A DNA stretch of 64,000 bases, from the NCBI GenBank assembly GCA_033558025.1, contig JAUCEF010000013.1, forward strand, positions 1,729,001 to 1,793,000, given 5' to 3'. Every line of letters begins with the position of its first letter. Positions within the stretch are counted from its first letter, which is position 1. The notes below the pieces were generated by a model. The model did no database searches and was not told the DNA's origin. It was given only the letters and a program-made list of their open reading frames with translations. Positions 40,401-50,161 of the stretch are shown in pieces. The DNA comes from Phytophthora sp. 'mugwort' (lineage: Eukaryota; Oomycota; Peronosporomycetes; Peronosporales; Peronosporaceae). A program made the position numbers and the translations under genes.

Positions 40401-43400
40401 GGAACTTTTTGAGCCGCCAAAGCACGTTCCGCATCTGCCGTCCGAGAATCCCCATCAGGAACACCAAGAGCTTTGAGTCGGACGACCACCTTTTCCACAG
40501 CAAGAAAGTTTTCGTCATCCAGGGCCTTCTGAAGAGCGGCAACTAAGTTTGTCGTGTCAATTGATACCGATCCAGCAGCATTTGAGTCAACGTCCTTCTC
40601 CTCCTCCTCCACCTCTTCTTCTACCTCCACCTCTTCCTCTACTTCTTCCTCTTCTTCCTCGTCAGTAACAGCGCGTACATCAGTAGGAATTGTGCCCAGT
40701 ATATCCACGAGTGTAGGCAGTTTAGCTTCCACACCCAGACTAATTGCTTTGGTAGCGGGAGCCAGCAACTTCTTCAGAATACCAGCAGCATCATCATCTT
40801 CTCCTATCGTCGATAGAGCATACGTAACGGACTCTACCGCACTTTTCTCCTCTAGAGCACGAATAATCATCATTGTTGCCAGTTTTCTTTCCAATGACTC
40901 AATCGAGGGCTCTTCAAGCGTTGCCAAAGATCCCATAAGTGCCTCCGGGTCGTTGGCAATCATTGACGCACGAAGCTTTTTGTTAATTGCAGCGATTTTC
41001 TCCATTTTCTGCTTTTGGAGCGCTACAATACTCTTGCTTTTCCTCCGCAAATGATCCACTGCAAGCCAGGGAGAACTCTTTTCCGCAACACGCACCGCAT
41101 ACTCGATCAAAGCTGGATGACCAATTCTTGTGACGTCAGCAATGATCGAGTTAACGTACTCTTCCTCATCCAGTCGCGCAATTAGCTGCCGGCCCTCGAT
41201 CAACACGCGAATATCCTCCGACGCGCGCTTCCCTACAATTTGTGTACAGTTCGCAAGGTGCTGAATAATATCATTCTGATCTCTCTGCGTCATGGCATCG
41301 CGCATACCTCGCATCACATACAACAATCGCGCCGATTTCTTACGGAACCCACCACGAAGCATATTGCGCTGGATCATTGTCGCGCATGCGTTCAGGTACA
41401 AGAAGCGCGCTTTCTCCAGCTTTTTCCATTGATGGCTCGTCAAGTACACTTTTGTTTTCCCCACCACAAACTTTTCTTCTTCCAATACGCCGATAGCAGA
41501 CAACGAACGCAGCAGCGACTCTAACGTTCCACGATGACCACAAACATTCTTGTAACGCCGGAAAAAATGACCGTACGTCAGATGTACAGTGAAGATCGAT
41601 CGACTGGCTTGCATCAACTCGACGAGGTGGTTGTCGCGGATTTGTTTCATCACGTAGGCCGAGTCAAACCCGCCTTCTTTAAGGTCTTCGTTTGGTTTGA
41701 TACAGACGAGAAAGTTCTTGCCAGTGTGGTTCAGTGCATGTAATAAAGCATCCGCTTGGTTGAAAACGTCCGTCGCGGCACTGTCACTGGCTGTCTTGGA
41801 CTCTTTGGCGGAGCTTATTGAGCTCCGAAACTTGGACGAGGTGCTTCCTCGACGAGCAGCTTGTTTTGCAGCTTTGTCACTGGACGCTGCAGCCATTTGC
41901 GCAGCTCCTACAGCATGGAGAACCGCATTCTTGGACGACTGCATGATTGCTGCACACGTGGACGAAATGGTCTGAGCGTTCTTCACTGAAAGCCCCTTGC
42001 CATTGTACGTCACCTTGCCGCAATGATGCTGAACAATAAACAACAGACGCCAATCTTTGGATGGAGCCAAGTACTCATTCGTCGTATCCGCGCCCATATT
42101 GGGGCGTGACAAGCCACCCACAGCTTCGTTGCCAGAAAACAATTTAGTCACGAAATCCTCATCATTGGGGGACCGCACCTTGGCGTTCTCTGTCAAGAGA
42201 TCAAAGATACCGAAAGGTTTGTCCTCAAATAACTGCAGACACTTTTCTTGTTCACTCGTAATGTCCACATTGGAGTGCACCGTCAAACGGTTTTCCACTT
42301 GTTGAGATTCATCGTCCAGATCGGAAAAATTGATAGCTAATGTGTTTTGCACGTAAAAGTGATGCACTTTTTCACTCCAATAATTAAAGCAAAGCTGGTC
42401 AAAGCTGTTCTGCGACGGCTCGAGGTTCTCAAAGCCCACCATGTCAAGCACATGGACTCCTTGCGAGTTGACGACAATATTCGACTTCTCGTAGCGGTCA
42501 AAAATGCCACCTAAAATGCCGTTAAGCGTCTCAACGAGGAAATTAAACAACGACTCGTACAAACTTCGGATAAACGTGTCGCGTGCCTTTCGTGCTTGAT
42601 GAATTGTCACCACTTTCAACGACGACACGGTCTTGCCGCCATCTTTCGAAAAAAACTGACGAGTACGGAAGTAATTATCCAACACGACGGGTTCCACTTC
42701 CAATAGTTTTGCTGCTAATAAAATCTGAGCCGGGTCTTTCAATGCACACGACTGGGCGTCGCTTACAGTGGTCGAATTCACGCCATTTACGGCTTTTCCG
42801 CCTTCCGGGTCAGGAACGAAATCCACATTCCCGAGGTGCAGCAGCGCGGCCACAATGCGCACAATCTCGACCCGTTGATTCTTCCGGATCCGCAATGCAG
42901 AGAAGCTCGACATGAGGTCTCGGTAGTCGCGGGCATCAAGCGCAAAGTTCGTCAGCTCTGGATCTGCCTGTTTGAGCAGATCAAACTCGTCTACGCCTTT
43001 GTTCATCTCCAAGGAGTCACGGAGTGTCGGATCGTGCTGCACGCCCGCGAGTACCTGATAAAAGACGTGGAAATTGCGTTCATGACTGCGACAATCCACA
43101 ACGCGTGCCTTCTCGAAATAATGCGTCGTAAATCCGCCTCCAATCACGTAGCCATGTTTACTGAATTCCACGGAAATCATCTTGGCAAACCGTGATGAGT
43201 TGGGATTCTGCAATGTGGCGGCGTTGCCGAACGCTTCCAAGATGGTAAATGCATGTAGAATCTGTTGACCAATGGGGTGCAGCACGCCTGAATCGCTGTC
43301 CGCGTCCTGGCGAGTTGTAGCGCCGTCTCCAATCTCGCACAAGTACTGGACAATCAACTTGGCAGCTTCCGACTTGCCGGATCCCATCCCACCGAGTAGA

Positions 43401-44149
43401 ATCACAGCCTGGTCCTCACCTGCATCTTGCATGCAACGCAGTGCGTTCTGAGCCAGTGCAAACACATGCGGGGGCGCGTCGTTCACTGTGTCCTTCTCGT
43501 AGAATGGCGTCTGTTCTCGACTCTTGTTGTACGCCTGCATGTGATCTGGTGTGTAGATGGGCAACGGAGTCACTGGGTTGAGTCCTACGAGCACACGATC
43601 CACCCACGTGTATACCTGCTCCATACGATACCTCGCTCGTAGAGTGTAGAGCGCTACGTTCTCCAATTGCTCGGAACTGAACGTCTCGGTGCGTCCAGCG
43701 TCGCCATTGGTCGCCATAAGCGGCACGTTGCTGAGGTCGTGAAGCTCTAGCGGAAGTAGCTGCTTGGGGTGGTGACAAGCTGGTAATTTAACCAATGGAT
43801 GGTCGCGGATAGCGAGCTCCTCGCCGTCCTCCGTGTGTACGACCGTCACGTGCTGCTCCTGGTCCGAGTCCTCGTCGAAGAGAAAACCTGTGCGCACCAC
43901 GACGGCGGGCGTACACACGCCGCTCTCATCACTGACCCATACAAAGTCTCCTTCCTCAATGGGAGTGGGTCCCAACGACGTCGAGACGGAGGACGGGGCT
44001 TTCCGGACGCTGGGGCGCGACGGCTGTGGAGACGCCAGGGAAGAAGCGGGGTACTCGTCGCTGCTGAGACGGAAGCTACCGGGCCGCTGTGAGCTGTTGC
44101 CGCCTGCGCTGCGGTAGCTGCGGCGCGGGACGCCTGCGTCCGAGCTCAT
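37442..44149 (-). CDS. MyTH4-FERM myosin, about 2,235 residues
   Basis: I start at Met 44149 (MSSDAGVPRRSYRS); the open frame extends 66 codons further but without conserved sequence. A Ser-rich N-terminus and an SH3-like EEGDFVWVSDESG lead to the motor domain, residues ~155-905. Its P-loop at ~253 reads GGMGSGKSEAAK instead of the usual GESGAGKT, switch I has NPNSSRFAK, and switch II/relay LDMVGFENLEPSQNSFDQLC lies at ~573. An IQ-like motif follows at ~920 (ATMIQRNMLRGGFRKK). The neck and tail contain coiled and Glu-rich segments (about 20 acidic residues near 1170), then a MyTH4 domain ~1700-1830 (INRCILGYMRDR, LVDEIYLQLMKQLTKNP) and a FERM domain to the end. The likely role is an actin motor linking membrane or microtubules. 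No intron interrupts 6.7 kb. Confidence 0.93.
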   Translation of the reverse strand: MSSDAGVPRRSYRSAGGNSSQRPGSFRLSSDEYPASSLASPQPSRPSVRKAPSSVSTSLGPTPIEEGDFVWVSDESGVCTPAVVVRTGFLFDEDSDQEQHVTVVHTEDGEELAIRDHPLVKLPACHHPKQLLPLELHDLSNVPLMATNGDAGRTETFSSEQLENVALYTLRARYRMEQVYTWVDRVLVGLNPVTPLPIYTPDHMQAYNKSREQTPFYEKDTVNDAPPHVFALAQNALRCMQDAGEDQAVILLGGMGSGKSEAAKLIVQYLCEIGDGATTRQDADSDSGVLHPIGQQILHAFTILEAFGNAATLQNPNSSRFAKMISVEFSKHGYVIGGGFTTHYFEKARVVDCRSHERNFHVFYQVLAGVQHDPTLRDSLEMNKGVDEFDLLKQADPELTNFALDARDYRDLMSSFSALRIRKNQRVEIVRIVAALLHLGNVDFVPDPEGGKAVNGVNSTTVSDAQSCALKDPAQILLAAKLLEVEPVVLDNYFRTRQFFSKDGGKTVSSLKVVTIHQARKARDTFIRSLYESLFNFLVETLNGILGGIFDRYEKSNIVVNSQGVHVLDMVGFENLEPSQNSFDQLCFNYWSEKVHHFYVQNTLAINFSDLDDESQQVENRLTVHSNVDITSEQEKCLQLFEDKPFGIFDLLTENAKVRSPNDEDFVTKLFSGNEAVGGLSRPNMGADTTNEYLAPSKDWRLLFIVQHHCGKVTYNGKGLSVKNAQTISSTCAAIMQSSKNAVLHAVGAAQMAAASSDKAAKQAARRGSTSSKFRSSISSAKESKTASDSAATDVFNQADALLHALNHTGKNFLVCIKPNEDLKEGGFDSAYVMKQIRDNHLVELMQASRSIFTVHLTYGHFFRRYKNVCGHRGTLESLLRSLSAIGVLEEEKFVVGKTKVYLTSHQWKKLEKARFLYLNACATMIQRNMLRGGFRKKSARLLYVMRGMRDAMTQRDQNDIIQHLANCTQIVGKRASEDIRVLIEGRQLIARLDEEEYVNSIIADVTRIGHPALIEYAVRVAEKSSPWLAVDHLRRKSKSIVALQKQKMEKIAAINKKLRASMIANDPEALMGSLATLEEPSIESLERKLATMMIIRALEEKSAVESVTYALSTIGEDDDAAGILKKLLAPATKAISLGVEAKLPTLVDILGTIPTDVRAVTDEEEEEEVEEEVEVEEEVEEEEKDVDSNAAGSVSIDTTNLVAALQKALDDENFLAVEKVVVRLKALGVPDGDSRTADAERALAAQKVPASTHSERKQMVKFLAVAKMSQDIELLSEAIDAAVGAGLAKWDFNLKNAEREREKLRVAAELEESSLPTPVAVVKPLPKTRIIVKRMIRVKKAKKEKQVDKIPERPPIGLFLQIWEASRVNALEQLRSSIPSQLQGAFDAKLARLQQVARVEEALNQALDSQDPKIVEQELGQSISIGFCSPLFAALFDHYSILRSGAKGDDAADGSIIMDGLHAAMQFLTRRIEIHAEIREDAVQLLSTEIDEFSSPSSGENEVQYDEAEREQVLLTAGNLRRKLEARLAAAARLESTLALPTDASSVGALELSIQAAREAGVHERLLMKAEDKMVTARRRSLVTGDRLRSNQPGTLTRNDSDSSSQPSMLGESERPRCDTTEWPGVSAEDEGTDNSDDKKSKQSVEKDAVAFNHFENLRGFNAQSERVLAKKLCWESRAISQSLSVLDDNPDDIPLLATSASAGQMALSINRCILGYMRDRIVFYREMLAQYILQIGLVKPSLVDEIYLQLMKQLTKNPKRDSSIRGWSLFAMCATSFPPSLALQKYVILFLKAQVADSNSFWRLVRNFAAYSLKKLENLLENGATGFIPSIDEIRGYEARPPFLATIQLLDGTPLADAFPVTPELTVSQLVEICSHFLGLEDHVVNFLGLTTISERVVLGRSGHTGSTTSTSFVSASTDGNDPADGNETNLKELLAAPSLTVSTSTSSTTSSSSLTSYFHKFIAAPSFLNSDVFLGDIFEKELIRGRDVRFVLKIRLNPVYMLQYTDEMYDRLVYIQVQDEIVKGNLPVLEEEALLRLTALAIAVDCEDVPPLSVEELMEMGVLDYLPQEWRPVHDEEEWAELVLDTITDNLLDDQDALFPVTDVQRIYIDEVTRHRLYGASFFPSKLVNRGSKNVGNGLNYCLGIELPNYFVIAVNGYGMHILGRDGSILACCEYADIAYCSGSYPQYKICLKKASDLAASMEEIVVTTKYSDELDALIADYKEITALMNEA

Positions 44150-44839
44150 AAAAGCCGATATCAATGAGCTCTCTACTCTGCTCTCTATTGCGGGGACTCT
44201 GACTTGCTGAATAATGCGGATAGACGTGTCTGTCGGCTTTGCCGCTTGGTCATGGCTGCAGATTGGCTGAAAATAGGGTCTCTCTGATATGATAGGATTA
44301 AAAGAGAGAGACCATGGTGGTAAACAGCATTGTGCTCTTAGAAACATTTAACGGAAAGCAAAACAAAAATATATTGTTGCTGCTGTAATACGTGTACACT
44401 TTTTTAGTCCGCACCTTTTGTATTGTCAACTTATCATTTATTCGGAGGCACTTCACATTGAGGACAGACGTATGGGGAAAACTGCTGTATTGTCTGAACG
44501 GATCGAATCAGAGTCAGCTGTGACTTCCCACACAAAATTTACGAGTTTACTGTAGTGTGAAGTGAAAGCAGCGCTGTCACTTTCAAAACTGTTAAATAGT
44601 CTTAGAACTACAGCAACAAACAATCGCAACTTAAACAAAGCCACATCAAGATATGACTTTATATTTCAATAGATTAGTACGGTAGCCTCCCGTCGCATAA
44701 ATGACGGTGCTAAGGACACGCTCATCAGAACTATCGCGCGCTCCAATCATTCTGACGGAAGTCACCAAGCACAGTGCAGGTCTATAGCGAGACGGATATT
44801 GGAGCCTGGCCAACAGGCGACACGCCAAACGGCGGCCGC
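44150..44839. other. Intergenic: myosin 5' flank and thioredoxin 3' flank
   Basis: AT-rich, without a supported gene. The minus-strand promoter of the myosin should lie here. Confidence 0.5.
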
Positions 44840-45157
44840 TTACTGCACGTTCTCGCGGATGAATTGCTCCACCTTCTCAAACTTGGAGCTCACATAAGAC
44901 GCCGCCACCTCGCCGTTTTTGTATACGCGGAACGTCGGGAAGCTGTCCACGTCGATCTCCTCGCAGAAATCTTCCAGCTCCTCCGCGCTCACCTTGAGGA
45001 ACTTGACGCCAGCAAAGTCTGACTCCATCAACTTGTTTACCTTGGGGGCCACCATCTTGCAGCCGCCGCACCACGGCGCGGAGAACTGCACGACCGTCAG
45101 CTGCTTCTCGCCAATGGCGGCATTGAACTCCTCGGCGGTTTGAATCTCGATGGGCAT
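44840..45157 (-). CDS. Cytosolic thioredoxin
   Basis: This is a 105-residue single-domain thioredoxin started at Met 45157 (MPIEIQTAEEFNAAI). An upstream in-frame Met at 45223 would add 22 residues, but the compact start fits the family length. The active site is WCGGC at 29-33, with Gly in place of the common Pro; cis-Pro74 is present in DSFPTFRVYKNGE. The protein reduces disulfides with electrons from thioredoxin reductase. No targeting sequence is seen with the chosen start. WCGGC-type thioredoxins occur naturally, and the change mainly affects redox potential. Confidence 0.92.
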   Translation of the reverse strand: MPIEIQTAEEFNAAIGEKQLTVVQFSAPWCGGCKMVAPKVNKLMESDFAGVKFLKVSAEELEDFCEEIDVDSFPTFRVYKNGEVAASYVSSKFEKVEQFIRENVQ

Positions 45158-45682
45158 TTTCAATGAATGAAGAAGTAGTTCTGGTAGAATGTTTGGGGCT
45201 TGGACGCTTGACTGCAAATGCAATTCTGAAGTGCATGGCGCCGAGCTTTAGCTTATGATCGACGTCAGACATGGGGAAGGTAGGACAGCGACGGTGATTT
45301 GTTTTGGCCAATTATTGGCTGTGTGTAGATCGTCTGGCGCCCGCCCATTCGTCGAATTGTTTTGGCGAATCGAGCGACCGCATTGGCCCAGCATTGTATC
45401 GGGTCGCTGCTGCACCCCTTTGCTGCGCTCGTCACGGACGGAGAGAGTGAAGACAAGGTCCTCAGTCGGTCGGTAGAGCTGCACGATGGAATCCAAATTA
45501 CAGGCTGGTATTACTGATTAATGCGGCTGGATCTGCGTCGGGCTAACTACAGTAGAAGTCGTGGCACGATTTGATTGAGGCAGTCAGACGCCACCTCGAT
45601 TGCTGCTTCATCCTGTCGGGCCAGTGCTCTCTCCTGCTTCGTAGCGTACATCATATCATCCATTTACACAACGTGAAGCGCA
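45158..45682. other. Intergenic between thioredoxin and ankyrin gene
   Basis: No gene is supported. The thioredoxin promoter lies at its left end; a short plus-strand frame (45255-45476) has no domain. Confidence 0.5.
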
Positions 45683-46870
45683 TTACGCGGCTGTCACCCT
45701 GTCATCGTCGAGCAGCCTCACCAGGTCGGGAAATCCTTTTTGTTCTGCCACCCGGTGGGGCGTAAGGCCATCCTTGTCCGTCGCGTCCAGTTTGGCACCG
45801 TGTTGAAGCAGTAACTTCACGCACTCCACACGGTGCCACTCGACTGCGCAATGCAAGGGCGACCGACGGATGGAGACAATGTTTGGATTGCCACCGAAGC
45901 GTAGCAGCACCTGCATGACGGCGACGTGGCCATTTGCGGCAGCATAGTAGACCGCAGTGCAGCCGTCGATGTCCACGAAATTCACGTCCACGAGCATTTT
46001 CTCCAGCAACGCTTGCACGAAATCTGCCTTGCCCTCCACCGCTGCGTAGTGGAATGGGTGTCGTGCCATCACCTTGTCAACTTGTTCCTGGCCGTTCGGG
46101 CGGAGAGACACGTCATGCTGGATCAGCATCTCCAGCATCTCGACAGATCCGTTGCCTGCAGCCTCGTGCCACACTGTCACGCCCATCTTGTCCACGACGT
46201 ATTTGTCCGCTCCGTTCCGCAGCATGAAGTCCACCACGGCCGTAAATCCACCAGCAACTGCTTCATGAAGTGGCGCATGGCGCGTCCGATTACTTAAATT
46301 CACATCTGCCTGGGCTTCTTGGACGAGAAACTTCACCATGTATTCATGTCCGTCCTGGCATGCGATGTACACTGCTGTGACACCCATCTCGTTCTGCTCG
46401 TCCACATTGGCGCCTGCCTCCTTGATAAGGTAGCGGGCTAGGTCCACGAAGTTGCCCTTTACAGCATACATGAGCGGTGTGCGTCCCCTCGTGGTGTGAC
46501 AGTCCACCAGCAGGCCGAAGTCTACTAGCAGGCGACAGACCTCCAAGTGTCCATTGATCGCAGCTTCGTGCAGAGGTGTACGTGCGTATTTCTTACGTCC
46601 ACCGGCTAAATGGGCCTCTCCAGCTCCGAGTTGCAGCAGTAATTGCACCATCTCGCAGTGACCTTCATTGGCCGCGAGGTGCAGCGCCGTCGAGCCGTTG
46701 TGGTCTTGCGTCAGCTGCAAGAACTCGCTGCGTTCCTGCTGCGACTCGCCGGCAGCTTCCTCCAGAAACGCTCTCAGCGCCGCGCAATCCCCCGTCTTGG
46801 CATGATGCAGCAGCTGGCTGCCGCGGTCCAGGCGCTTGTTGTCCTTCCACTTGGAGCGACGCCGTCCCAT
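45683..46870 (-). CDS. Ankyrin-repeat protein, 395 residues
   Basis: After a basic start (MGRRRSKWKDNKRLDRGSQL) the protein consists almost wholly of about ten ankyrin repeats, with recognisable units such as GSTALHLAANEGHCEMVQLL, RTPLHEAAINGHLEVCRLLV, HAPLHEAVAGGFTAVVDFML, RHPFHYAAVEGKADFVQALL, CTAVYYAAANGHVAVMQVLL and RSPLHCAVEWHRVECVKLLL. It ends with DGLTPHRVAEQKGFPDLVRL and a short tail. There is no catalytic or membrane domain, so it is a scaffold or adaptor of unknown partner. The intronless gene is head to head with the MFS transporter, the start codons being separated by only 83 bp. Confidence 0.9.
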   Translation of the reverse strand: MGRRRSKWKDNKRLDRGSQLLHHAKTGDCAALRAFLEEAAGESQQERSEFLQLTQDHNGSTALHLAANEGHCEMVQLLLQLGAGEAHLAGGRKKYARTPLHEAAINGHLEVCRLLVDFGLLVDCHTTRGRTPLMYAVKGNFVDLARYLIKEAGANVDEQNEMGVTAVYIACQDGHEYMVKFLVQEAQADVNLSNRTRHAPLHEAVAGGFTAVVDFMLRNGADKYVVDKMGVTVWHEAAGNGSVEMLEMLIQHDVSLRPNGQEQVDKVMARHPFHYAAVEGKADFVQALLEKMLVDVNFVDIDGCTAVYYAAANGHVAVMQVLLRFGGNPNIVSIRRSPLHCAVEWHRVECVKLLLQHGAKLDATDKDGLTPHRVAEQKGFPDLVRLLDDDRVTAA

Positions 46871-46953
46871 ACTTGTCCTTGATAAGTGAGCTCCTCGTGC
46901 GTGATTGGGTAATCAGTCCGGTGGGAAGTTCTCATTTCCATTTGGCTGTCATA
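46871..46953. promoter_or_regulatory. 83-bp bidirectional promoter (ankyrin / MFS)
   Basis: The whole space between two divergent start codons is 83 bp. On the plus strand CTCATTTCCATTTGG (46931-46945) is one base short of the oomycete initiator consensus TCAYTYYNCAWTTT. On the minus strand GCTCACTTATCAAGG, just before the ankyrin start, is a weaker match. Both transcripts must therefore have very short 5' leaders. Confidence 0.55.
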
Positions 46954-48812
46954 ATGGCAGGTGAAGGCTTTGGTAGTGCGCAACTGCTACGAGTCGAGCA
47001 GCTACAGCACGTGGGAGTAGTGCCCTGTCCAGTATGAGTTAAATACTGTATTACTTAACTCCCTCCTTGCTGGGTGTGTGCGTGTCTACAGGCTGTCGCA
47101 AACATGAGCGATGGCGTCTTCCAGCTGCGCACTGTGCTGTACGTTGAGCTTTTTAACGTCAGTAGTTGAGCCAATTGCTGACGGAGAATGGCGCAGCATT
47201 TTAGGTTTGGGCAACGCCGCTGATGCGATCGAGATCCTCTCGATCGGGTATATTCTGGCCGTGTATGAAAACAAGGAGGGCGTCGTGTTGACGCGGACAC
47301 AGCAGAGTGAGTGAGACGTGCGTGTTGTTGTTGGTACATGGTGGTCCAAGGTAACGCTGATTTGATGCGTACGTAGGTTTATTGGCGGCTGCCATTTTCG
47401 CAGGGATGTTCACGGGAGGCCTTCTGTTCGGGTCGCTGAGTGACCACATTGGGCGACGCGGGAGCTTACTCTTCTCGCTCTTGCTGAACGGCATCTTCGG
47501 ACTCTTGTCAGCCTTATCGCCCAACGTGTACGCGTTGATCGTGTTTCGGACATTTGCTGGTGTTGGTACGTAGTTCATGGGTGGACACAAGGTGGTGGTT
47601 CCAATCAGATCTTTTTGACCATGCGGTGCTGTCTTAATTCCAGGCATTGGAGGCACCGTGCCAGCCATCTTCACGCTGTGCTCGGAACATGTGCCTGCCA
47701 ATCGCCGCGGATTTTACGTCACAATTGTAGCTGCCTACTGGATGGTGGTATGTTTAGCACGCGTTCTCTTCAGTCATACTTAATTCTTACTCAGTCGTTG
47801 TGAAAATTCACAGGGTGCAGTATTTACGGCTGGCTTAGCTTGGTTTTTGTTGGGCCGTCCTCAGGCGATGTACTCGTGGCGTGTGTTTGCAGCTATCGCA
47901 TCCTTGCCAAGTTTTGTGTGCTGGGCGCTTACGTACAAATATGTGTCTGAAAGCGCACAATTCTTTGCACGTCGCCGGTTGTTCACGGCTGCAGAAATGG
48001 TTGTGGATACCATCAGGGCTACCAACGGACACGACCACACTCACATTACCGAGTTGTCGTCTCTGTTGAAGCAGCATCGCACTGATGATCGCCAGGTGAA
48101 CGAGTTCACTACTGCTTTGGTGCCGTATGGGATTCAGACGGAAAGGAGCACGTTGTCTGCCTTTAGAATGCTGTTCGACCCGGTGCTGCGTGACACGACG
48201 CTTTCACTACTAATGTCGTGGTTCTGCCTGAGCTTCGGGTCGTACGGTCTCGCCACTTGGATCACGATGCTGTTTAAGCGAATCGGCCTCGAGGATCCGT
48301 TCGCGAACGCTTTCATCTACGCCGCTGCGAATCTGCCAGGCAATGTCATGACCGCAATGCTGATGGATCGTCTCGGTGGACGCCGTATCCTGGCGATTTC
48401 AATGCTGCTGTCGGCTGGTTGCGCTACAGGATTTGCTTACGCTAATTCGTCTGCGTCGGGTGCAGTAGCCATCGTCCTGCTAGCAAGTGGCTTCAATGCC
48501 TTCAGCACAGCCGGATGGAATGCAATCGATCTCATGTCTGCTGAGTCTTTCCCGACAGACTTGCGCACGACTGGGATGGGGGCGTTGTCGGCCGCTGGTA
48601 GAGCAGGATCCGTAGCGGCGCAGTTTGTTAATGGGTACCTCATTGGTCCACCGGTCCGCGTGACGCTCTTGTTGGCTATTACCGCGAGTATGATGCTCCT
48701 CGGCACGGTGAGTTCTGTACTCGTACGCGACTATGGTAACAAGACGCTTCCTGAGTCTCTGGAGGAGATGCAAATGAAAGCACATGAGAAAAAAACAAGA
48801 AGCAACATGTAG
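46954..48812 (+). CDS. MFS transporter (SV2/organic-solute type), six exons
   Basis: I reconstruct exons 46954-47031, 47092-47138, 47197-47306, 47377-47565, 47644-47747 and 47814-48812. All five introns (60, 58, 70, 78 and 66 bp) have GT-AG ends (GTATGA, GTACGT, GTGAGT, GTACGT, GTATGT) and the joined frame stays open for 508 residues. The spliced N-terminus reads VFQLRTVLILGLGNAADAIE, the expected first helix, which no unspliced frame gives. Motif A is GSLSDHIGRRG between helices 2 and 3; the C-terminal half has GRPQAMYSWRVFAA, DRLGGRRILAISMLL and SAESFPTDLRTTGMG, typical of the SV2/organic-cation branch. It is a twelve-helix membrane carrier for an unknown small solute. It is convergent with the next gene, 53 bp away. 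Confidence 0.88.
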
Positions 48813-48865
48813 CTAATTGTCCACACTGCAGCGCTAATTGGTGATAAAAGGCAACGTTTTAATTC

Positions 48866-50161
48866 TCAGAAGGTAAAGTTGGAGAGATCCAGCTCCCATT
48901 TCACTTGCTCGGGACTAGTTGGAGCTTGCGACGAGTTTGCAGACACTGCGGCTTGAAGAATCTCTTCGACTTGATTCTTCTCAAACTGCCAGTCAGTCGG
49001 TTGTCTGGAAGCGTCTCGTCCTGCCGGACGCCGAGTTTCGCGACTGTTGTGTTCGCTGTTTCTGCTCCTTTTGCTTGGTGCTGACGTTCTGCTGCTTGTT
49101 TTGCTGCTCTGACTAGTAGCATCACTTTTGGTGCTGGACCTGCTACTGACACTGCTGTGTTTGCTGGCAAACGACGAATGAGATCGTGACAGTGCTGAGT
49201 CTGTCGCTGAAGAGGAAGATGACGAACTCCATAAGGATTCAGACGTAGGATGCGGTTGATAAACCAAACGGTGTCTCGCGCTTCTGCGGTGGCTGTTAGC
49301 GAGATCTGCAAGCGTGGGCCCCATTGCAAGTGGTTGCATCTGTTCAGCACAGTTACTATGTGCACTCGGTGATGAGTTTGGTGGAGTATTGAAATCAGCG
49401 GCTCTAAAAGATGCATCGAGTGTTGGGTGATACCAGTAATCCTCAGTTTCTGTTGCCTGATCCCTCACGAACGCCGTGGTCTGTTGCGGCTGATCGACGA
49501 TGACTGTGCAGGTGGCAGCGAGTTCTCTGGTTTGATTGTCCTTCGATCCATTATCAGCCCCTAAAACATTCATAGATCGAAGAGCGTAGAAGTGCTTCTC
49601 CTTCCTCTCCAACATATCCTGAAACATTTCCAAGACTAATTCTCCACTTTGAGCGGGTTGATCCCTTCGGTGCTGACGACAGCGGCGGCGAGGGTGGTGG
49701 TCGTCAGAGTACTGAGAACACTTGTCGTCCTCCTTGACCTCCACAACGTTTGCTGGTCGAATAACGGTAGACTCTGTCGAAAGATGGTACTCGATGGCAG
49801 CATTCACTGCCACCGTAAGCTCCTCAAGAGTCATTCCCCCTGCTGTGCGTTTGCCATGCGAGCTGCGTGACGACATTTCCACCCCCCAGTCTGAGCTCGA
49901 GTCGTACTCGTCTTCAACTCCACCTTCGCTCTCTTCATCGCTCCCTTCATCGCTCCCTTCATCGCAATACAGCCCCTCCAAGTCTGCTAGAACTCGTCTT
50001 GCCACCTCGCGCTCGTTTTCCACTGGAAGCTGCTCGACACCTTTGCGAACTCGCTCTCTATCTACCGACGCAGCCTTGTGGATTTGCCGATGCTCCCTTG
50101 CAGTACCGGAGCTGGAGCAAGACGATATTGACGACGATGGCCTTCTTCGAGATGAGACCAT
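48866..50161 (-). CDS. Ser-rich low-complexity protein, 431 residues, unknown function
   Basis: No known domain is recognised. The protein is largely disordered: a Ser/Arg-rich N-terminus, an acidic Asp/Glu/Gly/Ser block (about 70-90), a possible short helical segment MTLEELTVAVNAAIEYHLST at about 110-130, another LVLEMFQDMLERKEKHFYAL near 180, and a long Ser/Thr tract (about 300-365) followed by an Arg/Ser-rich stretch. The C-terminus VKWELDLSNFTF is hydrophobic and ends the protein sharply. The intact 1.3-kb frame between two well-defined genes, with few alternatives, supports it being real. It could be a phosphorylated regulatory or scaffold protein, but that is speculation. Confidence 0.7.
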   Translation of the reverse strand: MVSSRRRPSSSISSCSSSGTAREHRQIHKAASVDRERVRKGVEQLPVENEREVARRVLADLEGLYCDEGSDEGSDEESEGGVEDEYDSSSDWGVEMSSRSSHGKRTAGGMTLEELTVAVNAAIEYHLSTESTVIRPANVVEVKEDDKCSQYSDDHHPRRRCRQHRRDQPAQSGELVLEMFQDMLERKEKHFYALRSMNVLGADNGSKDNQTRELAATCTVIVDQPQQTTAFVRDQATETEDYWYHPTLDASFRAADFNTPPNSSPSAHSNCAEQMQPLAMGPTLADLANSHRRSARHRLVYQPHPTSESLWSSSSSSSATDSALSRSHSSFASKHSSVSSRSSTKSDATSQSSKTSSRTSAPSKRSRNSEHNSRETRRPAGRDASRQPTDWQFEKNQVEEILQAAVSANSSQAPTSPEQVKWELDLSNFTF

